Part shown: positions 34,575 to 41,787 of the stretch, piece after piece | Position numbering within the stretch: position 1 is the first letter of the stretch | Layout: each line of letters begins with the position of its first letter | Notes under the pieces: generated by a model | Database searches by the model: none | Seen by the model: the letters and a program-made list of their open reading frames with translations, nothing else | Told to the model about the DNA's origin: nothing | Position numbers and translations under genes: made by a program | DNA from: CAZTTG01 sp964615935 | GTDB lineage: Bacteria; Planctomycetota; UBA1135; GCA-002686595 | NCBI GenBank assembly: GCA_964615935.1 | Contig: CAZTTG010000038.1 | Span: forward strand, 1-55,593 | DNA length: 55,593 nt | Direction: 5' to 3'

Positions 34575-36047
34575 ATGTTCGAGCTCGCCGAGCTGGGTAA
34601 CAAGGTCTCCAAGGCCGAGTACCGGGAGCGGCAGCCTCAGATGCGCGTCGATCTGCTCAACGCCCAGTTCGAGCTGCGCGAGGCGGACTTCTCCACCCTG
34701 ATCCTCGTCGCCGGTGACGATCGCCCCGGCTGCGAGGAGTGCGTCGATCTGCTGCACGAGTGGATGGACGCCCGCTATCTGGGCACCCAGGTGTTCGCGG
34801 CGCCCAGCGAGGAGGAGCGCGAGCGGCCGCGCTTCTGGCGCTACTGGCGGACCCTGCCGCAGCGCGGGAGCATCGGCCTCTACCTGGGCGCCTGGCCCAT
34901 GAACCTGGTCGCGTCCAGGCTGCGCCGTGAGCTGGACGAGGAGGACCTCGAGCGGGTCCTGGGCCACGTCCGCGGCATGGAGCGGGCCCTGGCCGAAGAC
35001 GGCACGCTGATCCTGAAGTTCTGGCTGCACACGCCCAAGAAGGTCCACAAGCGGCGCCTCGAGGGAAACGGCAAGCTGCGCCTCTGGAGTCCGACCCGGG
35101 CCGACCGGCGGATCTACGAGAGCTACGACCGGCTGGTGCGCGTGGCCGAGCACATGGTGCGCGAGACCGACCGCCAGCACGCCCCCTGGACCATCGTCGA
35201 GAGCACCGATCGGGAGCACCGCAACCTGGTGGTGGCCGAGACCATTCGCGCGGGTCTGCGAGGCCGCCTGGACGGGAAGGACGGTCGGACGGAGGAGGCC
35301 CCGGCGCACCTCGAGCGGGAGATGTCGCGGCGCAGCATCCTCGAGTCGGTCGACCTGTCGAAGCGGCTCGAGCGAGACGACTACCGGGAGAAGCTGCGGA
35401 GGGAGCAGCGGCGACTCTCCCGGCTGTCCGTGAAGGCCCGGGAGGCCGGCCTGAGCAGCGTGCTGGCCTTCGAGGGTTGGGACGCGGGCGGCAAGGGGGG
35501 CATCATCCGGCGGCTCACCCAGGCCATGGCGGCGCGCGACTACGCGGTGCACCCGACCGCGGCGCCCACCGAGGAGGAGCGGGCGCACCACTACCTGTGG
35601 CGCTTCTGGCGCGAGCTCCCGGGGGCCGGCCGGATGGCCATCTTCGACCGCAGCTGGTACGGCCGCGTGCTGGTGGAGCGCGTGGAGGGCTTCGCCAGCG
35701 CCGCCCAGTGGCGCCGGGCCTACTCGGAGATCGCCGACTTCGAGGACCAGCTCCTGGAGAGCGGCGTGGTCCTGCTCAAGTTCTGGCTGCACATCGACCC
35801 CGACGAGCAGCTCCGGCGCTTCCAGGCGCGCGAGGAGACCCCCTACAAGAAGCACAAGATCACCCGCGACGACTTCCGCAATCGCGAGAGGTGGGGGGAC
35901 TACCTCGCGGCGGTGGACGAGATGGTGGAGCGCACCCACACGCGCCAGGCCCCCTGGATCCTGGTCCCGGCCAACGACAAGCGCTGGGCCCGGATCGAGG
36001 TCCTTCGGGCCGTGTGCCGGGCCCTGGAGGGGGCCCTGGAGAGGTAG
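34575..36047 (+). CDS. pap: Polyphosphate:AMP phosphotransferase (two PPK2 domains)
   Basis: A 490-residue double-PPK2 enzyme that uses polyphosphate to convert AMP to ADP. The C-terminal copy is intact: Walker A GWDAGGKGGIIRR, the lid IFDRSWYGRV, LKFWLHIDPDEQLRRF and the PWILVPANDKRWARI tail. The N-terminal copy has lost the Walker A loop (VAGDDRPGCEECV) but keeps the lid-like GSIGLYLGAW and LKFWLHTPKKVHKRRL, and should be structural, as in other Pap proteins. The ATG at 34575 is chosen because MFELAELGNKVSKAEY is the standard family start; earlier ATGs at 34512 and 34533 are less likely. It begins the polyphosphate island. Confidence 0.93.
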   Translation: MFELAELGNKVSKAEYRERQPQMRVDLLNAQFELREADFSTLILVAGDDRPGCEECVDLLHEWMDARYLGTQVFAAPSEEERERPRFWRYWRTLPQRGSIGLYLGAWPMNLVASRLRRELDEEDLERVLGHVRGMERALAEDGTLILKFWLHTPKKVHKRRLEGNGKLRLWSPTRADRRIYESYDRLVRVAEHMVRETDRQHAPWTIVESTDREHRNLVVAETIRAGLRGRLDGKDGRTEEAPAHLEREMSRRSILESVDLSKRLERDDYREKLRREQRRLSRLSVKAREAGLSSVLAFEGWDAGGKGGIIRRLTQAMAARDYAVHPTAAPTEEERAHHYLWRFWRELPGAGRMAIFDRSWYGRVLVERVEGFASAAQWRRAYSEIADFEDQLLESGVVLLKFWLHIDPDEQLRRFQAREETPYKKHKITRDDFRNRERWGDYLAAVDEMVERTHTRQAPWILVPANDKRWARIEVLRAVCRALEGALER

Positions 36048-36116
36048 CTCGGAGCAGGCTCGACCGCCTCTCCGGCCAGCGCCAGGCCTTGGAGGGAGGG
36101 CATTCCATTTTTCACA

Positions 36117-36135
36117 AATTGCTTGATAGGCAATT
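36117..36135. promoter_or_regulatory. AT-rich inverted repeat before the AbiE genes
   Basis: AATTGC (36117-36122) and GCAATT (36130-36135) flank TTGATAG in an AT-rich stretch 14 bp before the start at 36149. AbiEi antitoxins repress their own operon by binding inverted repeats, so this is the likely operator. Confidence 0.5.
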
Positions 36136-36148
36136 AGGGGAAACTAAA

Positions 36149-36964
36149 ATGCAGGGCCACATGGCCTCCAGGCGACTCGGCAACCTCGAGCGGCAGCTCT
36201 TCGCGTACTCCCAGATGCGAGGCCTGCGGTCACTGAGGACCGGCGACCTCCTCGGCCCACTGCGGATCTCCGCCAAGCAGGAGCGGGAGCTGTTCACCCG
36301 CATGTCCCGGACCGGAATGCTCGCTCAGGTGCGCCGGGGCCTGTACCTCGTGCCGCCCCGCCTCCCCCTGGGCAGTCGATGGAATCCCGACGAGATCCTC
36401 GCCCTGAACACGCTCATGGCTGACCGGGAGGGGAGCTATCAGATCTGCGGGCCCAACGCGTTCAACCGCTACGGATTCGAGGACCAGATCCCCGCGCGCG
36501 TCTACGCCTACAACGACCGCATCTCGGGGGAGAGGGCCATCGGCTCGGTGGCCTTGACGCTCATCAAGGTGGCGGATGATCGTCTCGGCGGCACCGAGGA
36601 GGTACGGAGGCCAGAAGGACAGACGGCGGTCTACTCATCGAGGGCCAGGACGCTGGTGGACGCGGTCTACGACTGGTCGAGATTCGATGGTCTGCCACGG
36701 GCCTACGGGTGGATCCGAGGCGATCTGGCAGCGAAGCGCATTCGCAAGACCGAGTTGGTGGAGTTGAGCCTGCGATACGGAAACCGAGGAACGATCAGAC
36801 GCATGGGCGTTTTGCTGGAGCTGCTCGGCGCGAAAGCTCCACTCCTGCGGAGGCTCGAGGGGGCCATCGAGCGAACCGGCAGCCTCATCCCCTGGACGCC
36901 CACACAGCCCAAGCGAGGCACCGTCAATCGGCGATGGGGTGTGGTGGTGAATGACGAGCTCTGA
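36149..36964 (+). CDS. abiEi: AbiEi-type antitoxin (type IV toxin-antitoxin)
   Basis: A 271-residue protein. The N-terminal winged helix (LRSLRTGDLLGPLRISAKQERELFTRMSRTGMLAQVRRGLYLV) is the DNA-binding half of AbiEi, and the part from NPDEILALNTLM to the C-terminus (LVDAVYDWSRFDGLPRAYGWIRGDL) matches its antitoxin half. It represses the operon and neutralises the toxin without direct contact. GGGG lies 9 nt before the ATG. The end overlaps the toxin gene by 14 bases. It is flanked by polyphosphate genes on both sides, and its AT-rich upstream region differs from the surroundings, so it is likely an insertion. Confidence 0.85.
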   Translation: MQGHMASRRLGNLERQLFAYSQMRGLRSLRTGDLLGPLRISAKQERELFTRMSRTGMLAQVRRGLYLVPPRLPLGSRWNPDEILALNTLMADREGSYQICGPNAFNRYGFEDQIPARVYAYNDRISGERAIGSVALTLIKVADDRLGGTEEVRRPEGQTAVYSSRARTLVDAVYDWSRFDGLPRAYGWIRGDLAAKRIRKTELVELSLRYGNRGTIRRMGVLLELLGAKAPLLRRLEGAIERTGSLIPWTPTQPKRGTVNRRWGVVVNDEL

Positions 36965-37841
36965 TCCGGTGAACATGAACGTACACGAAGATCCGGAGCT
37001 CTTCCGGGAGGCGGTGAGCTTCACCGCGGCCCAGACGATGTTCGCGCCGCGAATCGTCGAGAAGGACTACTTCTGCAGCCTGTTGATGGCCCACCTCGCG
37101 GCGAGAGCGGCCTCACTGGTCTTCAAGGGCGGCACCTGCCTGGCGAAGGTGCACGCGGACTTCTTCCGCCTCAGCGAGGATCTGGACTGGGTCGTCCCGG
37201 TGCCGGTGAACGCGACGAGAGCGCGCCGAAGATCGCTGGCCGCGGTCGCCAAGGAGGCCGTGGCGGCTCTCCCGGGCGCCGTTCAGGGGCTGCGGATCGG
37301 ACGACCGCTCACGGGGGCGAACAGATCGACCCAGTACGCGGCGAGCGCGGTCCTGCGCTCGATCGTCAGCGGCGAAGATGAGCCGATCAAGATCGAGGTC
37401 GGACTTCGCGAGCCGCTGCTCGAGTCACCGGTTTCCGGGCACGCACGCACACTCCTGCTGGACCCCATCTCGGGCGAGGGCATGGTCCCCGTCGTCACGG
37501 TTCCCTGCATCTCGCTGAGGGAGGCCTACGCCGAGAAGCTCCGCGCGGCCATGACCCGACGTGAGGTCGCCATCCGGGACTACTTCGACGTGGACCATGC
37601 GCTTCAGGAGGGGCGGCTCGGTGAGGATGACCTGGAAGCGATGGAGCTGCTGAGGCAGAAGCTGGCCGTGCCGGGAAATGCTCCCGTGGATATATCACCA
37701 CCCCGACTGGAAGCCCTCCGCCGTCAGGTGGACGCGCAGCTCAAGGCGGTGTTGCGCCCGGCGGACTTCGCGTGCTTCGACCTCGAGAGGGCTTTCGAGG
37801 CGGTTGGCCGGATCGCGAGATCGCTCCCCGCCGCGGGCTGA
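36951..37841 (+). CDS. abiEii: AbiEii nucleotidyltransferase toxin
   Basis: A 296-residue DUF1814 protein. The GTP-binding nucleotidyltransferase core is present as VFKGGTCLAKVHADFFRLSEDLDW, the family pattern KGGT-x-L-K followed by R-x-SEDLD, and a later basic block AYAEKLRAAMTRREVAIRDYFDV. Toxins of this class add nucleotides to tRNA or other targets and stop growth, giving phage defence by abortive infection. All key residues are present, so it should be active. It overlaps the antitoxin by 14 bases and ends 32 bases from the convergent Ppx gene. Confidence 0.9.
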   Translation: MTSSDPVNMNVHEDPELFREAVSFTAAQTMFAPRIVEKDYFCSLLMAHLAARAASLVFKGGTCLAKVHADFFRLSEDLDWVVPVPVNATRARRRSLAAVAKEAVAALPGAVQGLRIGRPLTGANRSTQYAASAVLRSIVSGEDEPIKIEVGLREPLLESPVSGHARTLLLDPISGEGMVPVVTVPCISLREAYAEKLRAAMTRREVAIRDYFDVDHALQEGRLGEDDLEAMELLRQKLAVPGNAPVDISPPRLEALRRQVDAQLKAVLRPADFACFDLERAFEAVGRIARSLPAAG

Positions 37842-37873
37842 GGTCGGAGCCGCGCGCAGTCCGCGTGGCCGCC

Positions 37874-39409
37874 TCACCTGCGCCGGGCGAGCTCCAGCGG
37901 CAGGCCGAAGACCTTCTCGAAGAGGCCGAACTTGCGGGTGGAGGCCCACTGCTCCAGCAGGATGTCGCCGTCCGCCTCGACGTCGAGCCGGACGCGATCT
38001 CCCTTGCGGCGCGCGCGGACCGAGCGCACCGCCTGGCGGTGCTCGCGGTCCAGGGCGTCGGCGGCCCGCAGGATGGCCGCCAGGCGGCTGACCACCTCGC
38101 GGTCCTCCTCGGGGAGGGCGTCGAACGGGCCGTGCCGGCGGGTGGGATGCGCCCGGCGGTGGTAGCGGGCGACGTTGGCCACGATCTCCCGCTGCCGCCG
38201 GCCGAGCCCCACCAGGTCGGACTCGGCGATGAGGTAGTGCGAGTGCTTGTGGTGCTTGGAGACCGACACGTACAGGCCGACGTCGTGCAGGAGGGCCGCC
38301 GCCTCCAGCAGGGTGCGCGCCTCGCCCTCCAGACCGTGCAACTCGGAGAGCTGGTCGAACAGGGAGAGGGCCAGCTCGCAGACCCGCTCCGCGTGGGGCT
38401 CGTCCAGGGAGTAGCGCCGCCCGAGCCCCAGGCAGGCGGCCCGGATCTCGCGGCGCCGGGCCTCGATCGCGCCGGTGCGGGCCAGCTCCTCGATCAGGTC
38501 GAGGACCAGGCCGTCCTTCAGGCCCACGCCGGGGACGTAGAGCCGGTCCACGTCGAAGATCTCGCACAGCTTGAGGTAGACCACGCCGGCGGGCAGGATC
38601 ACGTCCGCCCGGTCCTCGCGCAGATCGAAGTGCTCGATGCGGTCGCGGTAGGAGTGGCGGGCCAGGCGGGTGATCCACTTGCGCAGGCGGCGCAGCTCGA
38701 TGACGCGCACGCCGGGCCGCTTGACCGGCCAGCCGGTCGCCGGCTCGCCGGCCAGGTCCGCCAGGCTGACGATCGAGCCCCCCGTGGCGGCCAGGAGCTC
38801 CACCTCGTGGGAGCCCACCGCGGTGAGCACGCGGGAGCGGATGGCGTCCACGTACTCCATCAGGAGGCTGAAGAAGTCCGTCTCGCCCGCGGCCGAGGGC
38901 CCCGGCAGCAGCTCCAGGATGCGGACCGCGCCCATGTCGAAGGACTCGGAGCGGACGATGTCGTTCCTGTCCATCACCAGGACCTCGACGCTGCCGCCGC
39001 CCACGTCCACCGCCCCCGAGCGGCCTCGCGAGAGGTCCAGGGCCGAGCCGATGGCCCGCCGCACCAGGCGGGCCTCCTCGGCCCCGTCGATCACCTGGAC
39101 GTCGATGCCAGCCTGCTCGCGGATCCGCTCCAGCAGGAGCGCGGAGTCGGAGGCCTCCCGCATGGCGCTGGTGGCCACCGCCCGCACGTGCTCCGCCCCG
39201 TGGCTCTCGATCAGCCGGCGGAAGAGCTGGAAGGCCTCCAGGGTCCGGTCCTGGGCGCTGGAGCCGATCCGGCCGGTGAGGAAGACGTGCGAGCCGAGGC
39301 GCACCGGCGCGCGCACGCTCTCCAGGACGCGCAGCTCGCCGTCCGACTCCACCTCGACCAGGTGGCAGCGCATGGCGTTGGAGCCCACGTCGATCGCCGC
39401 CAGCCTCAT
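37874..39409 (-). CDS. ppx: Exopolyphosphatase/guanosine pentaphosphatase (Ppx/GppA)
   Basis: A 511-residue phosphatase of the ASKHA fold. AAIDVGSNAMRC is the first phosphate loop, VDVGGGSVEVLVMD the second, and ATSAMREASD the adenosine-pocket region. From about residue 320 an HD-type domain follows, with AALLHDVGLYVSVSKHHKHSHYLI, as in the long Ppx form. It removes terminal phosphate from polyphosphate and may also hydrolyse pppGpp. Its ATG overlaps the CHAD gene stop (ATGA), so the operon order is CYTH, CHAD, Ppx, divergent from PPK1 whose product it degrades. Confidence 0.93.
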   Translation of the reverse strand: MRLAAIDVGSNAMRCHLVEVESDGELRVLESVRAPVRLGSHVFLTGRIGSSAQDRTLEAFQLFRRLIESHGAEHVRAVATSAMREASDSALLLERIREQAGIDVQVIDGAEEARLVRRAIGSALDLSRGRSGAVDVGGGSVEVLVMDRNDIVRSESFDMGAVRILELLPGPSAAGETDFFSLLMEYVDAIRSRVLTAVGSHEVELLAATGGSIVSLADLAGEPATGWPVKRPGVRVIELRRLRKWITRLARHSYRDRIEHFDLREDRADVILPAGVVYLKLCEIFDVDRLYVPGVGLKDGLVLDLIEELARTGAIEARRREIRAACLGLGRRYSLDEPHAERVCELALSLFDQLSELHGLEGEARTLLEAAALLHDVGLYVSVSKHHKHSHYLIAESDLVGLGRRQREIVANVARYHRRAHPTRRHGPFDALPEEDREVVSRLAAILRAADALDREHRQAVRSVRARRKGDRVRLDVEADGDILLEQWASTRKFGLFEKVFGLPLELARRR

Positions 39410-40980
39410 GCCGCGCCCTCCCCGCGCCCGAACAGGCGCTCGAAGGTCCGCTGGTTGGACTGCGACGCGAAGCGGTCGAAGATGTCGGCGAAGCGGCGGC
39501 GCTCCTCGGCCTGCCCCTGCGCGAGGCGCGCCACCAGGTGCTCCATGGCCGTCGCCGTGCCGGGCGAGGCCAGGCCCTCCGCCGCCATCTCCTCGGCGTA
39601 GCGGGTGAGCGCCTCGCGCTGGACCTGGAAGTCGTTGAAGTCGCCCAGGTTGTCCTGCAGGCGCTTCAGCTCGCGAACCAGCGCCTTCATCGCGCCGGGC
39701 TCGTAGAGGCTGCGGAAGAACTCCAGGAGGTAGCGCAGCTTCTTGCCGCGGATGCGGATGTCGTGCAGGGCCTCGGCGGGGGTGTCCTCGTCGATGGCGC
39801 GGCCGCGCTCCACCATGCGGCGGAAGACGCGCCGGATCCTCCGCGACGCGAGCTCCCGGATGGGGCGGGGCGCGTTGCGGGCCTTCGGGTGCTCCTCGCT
39901 CCCTCCCTCGAGGAAGGCCGACCAGTCGCGGACGAGGTCGCGATACCGCCGCGCGGTCAGGATCTCGGCGAGCCTTCCCTGCTCCGCCCGCTGCCTGGCC
40001 CGCAGAAGGCGCTCCAGTGGCTCGAGATCGCCTCGCACCTCGCTCGGCAGGCTCGCGCGGTAGTCCTCCATCTTGAGCAGGTACACGTCCAGGTCGCGTG
40101 TCGGTCCGGTGACCTCACCCAGCCAGGCGAGCTCCCCGCGGAAGCGCTCCAGCGGCTCGGGGGGGAAGACCCGTCGGATCTGACCGATGGCGGTGCGGGT
40201 GCGGCGCACGGCGACCCGGAAGTCGTGCAGGAACTCGGAGTCGAAGTCGAGCCGCGTGCCCTCCTCGTTGCGCAGCATGGTGTCGAGGAGCCCGCGGAGC
40301 ACGACCCGCGCCGCCTCGTCGGAGCGCATGTCCGGATCGAGCTCGACCGCGATCTTCGAGCTGTAGTCGCCGGGTGCGCGACCGAGCGCGCGCAGGGCCA
40401 GCTCGAGGTCGCCCGCGGGCTCGGCGGGCAGGCCCAGCTCGTCCTCGAGGTACCGCGCCACCCGCTCGAGCAGCCCCTCCGAGCCGGGCTCGGACCGGAG
40501 GCGGATCCGGGCCGCGAGCTTGCGCTCCAGCTCCCCGCCCGGCGACAGGACGCGGGAGCCGATCAGGTCCACGCGGAGCGAGGTCCCGCCCTCCCGGTTC
40601 GGGATGGCCAGCGTCCGCCGCCGGGAGCGGATCCGGGCGACGGGAAACAGGCGCCGCATCTCGAGCACCTCGCGCAGGGCCTCGCGGAGCTCGCCCGCGG
40701 GGAGCTCGTCGGCGAAGCCCGGGGGCTCGGCGCGATCGAGCCGGAAGAGGACGTGGCCGTCCCCGCGCCTCCACACGTGCGCCGCGCCCGCGGGATCGGT
40801 GCGGGTCTCGTAGGTGCCGCCGTGGCGCCAGATCCGCCAGTCGAAGGTGTCGTGCCAGTCGAGCTCCTCCTGCCCGACGGACTCCTCGACCGCCGCGAAG
40901 CGCTCGCGCAGGGCGGCCTCGACGATCCCGAGGGACCTTCCGGCGGCCAGGCGGAAGCTCGGCGCGCGGGGCAGCGTCAC
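39406..40980 (-). CDS. CHAD domain protein with N-terminal CYTH-like region
   Basis: A 524-residue protein. The last 270 residues form a CHAD domain, a helical bundle with conserved His and basic residues (EFLHDFRVAVRRTRTAIGQIRRVFP; EALHDIRIRGKKLRYLLEFFR), which binds polyphosphate. The first 200 residues look like a degenerate CYTH tunnel fold: the usual WHDTFDWRIWRHGGTYE strand and the LVDLIG-type turn are visible, but the ExExK metal motif is absent. CHAD proteins attach to polyphosphate granules. GTG at 40980 overlaps the CYTH stop (GTGA) and the stop overlaps Ppx, so all three are co-translated. Confidence 0.88.
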   Translation of the reverse strand: MTLPRAPSFRLAAGRSLGIVEAALRERFAAVEESVGQEELDWHDTFDWRIWRHGGTYETRTDPAGAAHVWRRGDGHVLFRLDRAEPPGFADELPAGELREALREVLEMRRLFPVARIRSRRRTLAIPNREGGTSLRVDLIGSRVLSPGGELERKLAARIRLRSEPGSEGLLERVARYLEDELGLPAEPAGDLELALRALGRAPGDYSSKIAVELDPDMRSDEAARVVLRGLLDTMLRNEEGTRLDFDSEFLHDFRVAVRRTRTAIGQIRRVFPPEPLERFRGELAWLGEVTGPTRDLDVYLLKMEDYRASLPSEVRGDLEPLERLLRARQRAEQGRLAEILTARRYRDLVRDWSAFLEGGSEEHPKARNAPRPIRELASRRIRRVFRRMVERGRAIDEDTPAEALHDIRIRGKKLRYLLEFFRSLYEPGAMKALVRELKRLQDNLGDFNDFQVQREALTRYAEEMAAEGLASPGTATAMEHLVARLAQGQAEERRRFADIFDRFASQSNQRTFERLFGRGEGAA

Positions 40981-41639
40981 GGTCCTTCCCCCGAGCGGAG
41001 GCGCGCGAGCAGCCCCAGCGCATCCAGCCCCCGCTCGAGCTTGCTGAGCGTCGAGGCGGCCAGGCCCTGCTCCTCCTGCAGCTCCTCGCCCGCGCAAAGG
41101 AGCAGCTCCCGCCCGCCTCCCATGTCCTCCACCTCGACCTCGAAGAAGCGCGCGGCGACCCGTTCCTCCCCGGGCGCGCGGACCTCCACCGCGTCCAGGC
41201 ACATCTCCGCCGCCGGGCTTCCCTCGCGCAGGAGGCGTCGCTTCGTCCTGCGGGTCGAGATGGAGAGCACCGGCGCGAGGAGCCGACCTTCGAGCAGGGG
41301 CGCGGTGAGCTCGCCGATCTCCCCCGCGGGGGTCCAGGGAAGCTCGGGAGCGCTGGCCAGCTCCAGCTCCACTTCCGAGCGATCGCGCAGGGCCGCGCGC
41401 CCCTCCGGACCGGGTACCTCCTTGAGGGTCGCCCGGATCCGCGAGCCGGCGGCGCGCAGCCGCAGGGACAGCCCCGAGCGCAGGAGCGCGAAGTCCGCGG
41501 AGTCCAGGTAGGTGTCCTCCTGGAGGCGGGCCCCCGCCCCCTCGAGAGGGCAGCCGGCCAGGGTGGAGCGGCCCGCCAGCGCCTCCAGCGCGGCGGCCGA
41601 TCCGGCGAGCAGCTTGACCTCCAGCTCACGGCTCTGCAT
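40977..41639 (-). CDS. CYTH domain protein (triphosphate tunnel metalloenzyme)
   Basis: A 220-residue protein with the CYTH signature ExExK as ELEVK at residues 5-9, followed by EDTYLDSADFALLRSGLSLRLRAAGS and a basic-acidic strand pattern (RRTKRRLLR; FFEVEVEDM) as expected for an eight-strand tunnel. CYTH enzymes hydrolyse triphosphates such as tripolyphosphate or thiamine triphosphate. As the first gene of an operon with CHAD and Ppx, it is probably a short-chain polyphosphatase. TACCCT lies 8 nt before the ATG, and no ribosome site is evident. Confidence 0.88.
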   Translation of the reverse strand: MQSRELEVKLLAGSAAALEALAGRSTLAGCPLEGAGARLQEDTYLDSADFALLRSGLSLRLRAAGSRIRATLKEVPGPEGRAALRDRSEVELELASAPELPWTPAGEIGELTAPLLEGRLLAPVLSISTRRTKRRLLREGSPAAEMCLDAVEVRAPGEERVAARFFEVEVEDMGGGRELLLCAGEELQEEQGLAASTLSKLERGLDALGLLARLRSGEGP

Positions 41640-41787
41640 GGGAGGCGAGGGTAACCTCGCGCCGGATTCCTCGAAAGGCGCGAAGGGGCTCCGCGGGCCG
41701 GGGTAGGCGTTCCCGCGCCTTGACCCTCCCTTTAAGACCGCGCTGCTACAATGGGTGGTCGCCTGGCGAGGACGGGGTCCCGTCATC
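41640..41787. promoter_or_regulatory. Divergent control region of the CYTH operon and PPK1
   Basis: On the minus strand TACCCT (41653-41648) sits 8 nt before the CYTH ATG. On the plus strand TACAAT (41747-41752) is a good -10 box 35 nt before the PPK1 ATG. TTGACC at 41720 lies 21 bp upstream of it, too far for a standard -35. No obvious Pho-box repeats were found. Confidence 0.45.

Noticed and set aside
32757..36047. A 1096-codon open frame spanning the antiporter and the polyP:AMP phosphotransferase
   Set aside because: Its first half reads out of frame through the antiporter gene and is Arg/Pro/Gly-rich like an overprint. Only the part from 34575 has family motifs.
41720..41752. Sigma-70 promoter TTGACC/TACAAT before ppk1
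   Set aside because: The spacing is 21 bp, too long for a standard pair. The TACAAT alone was kept as a possible -10.
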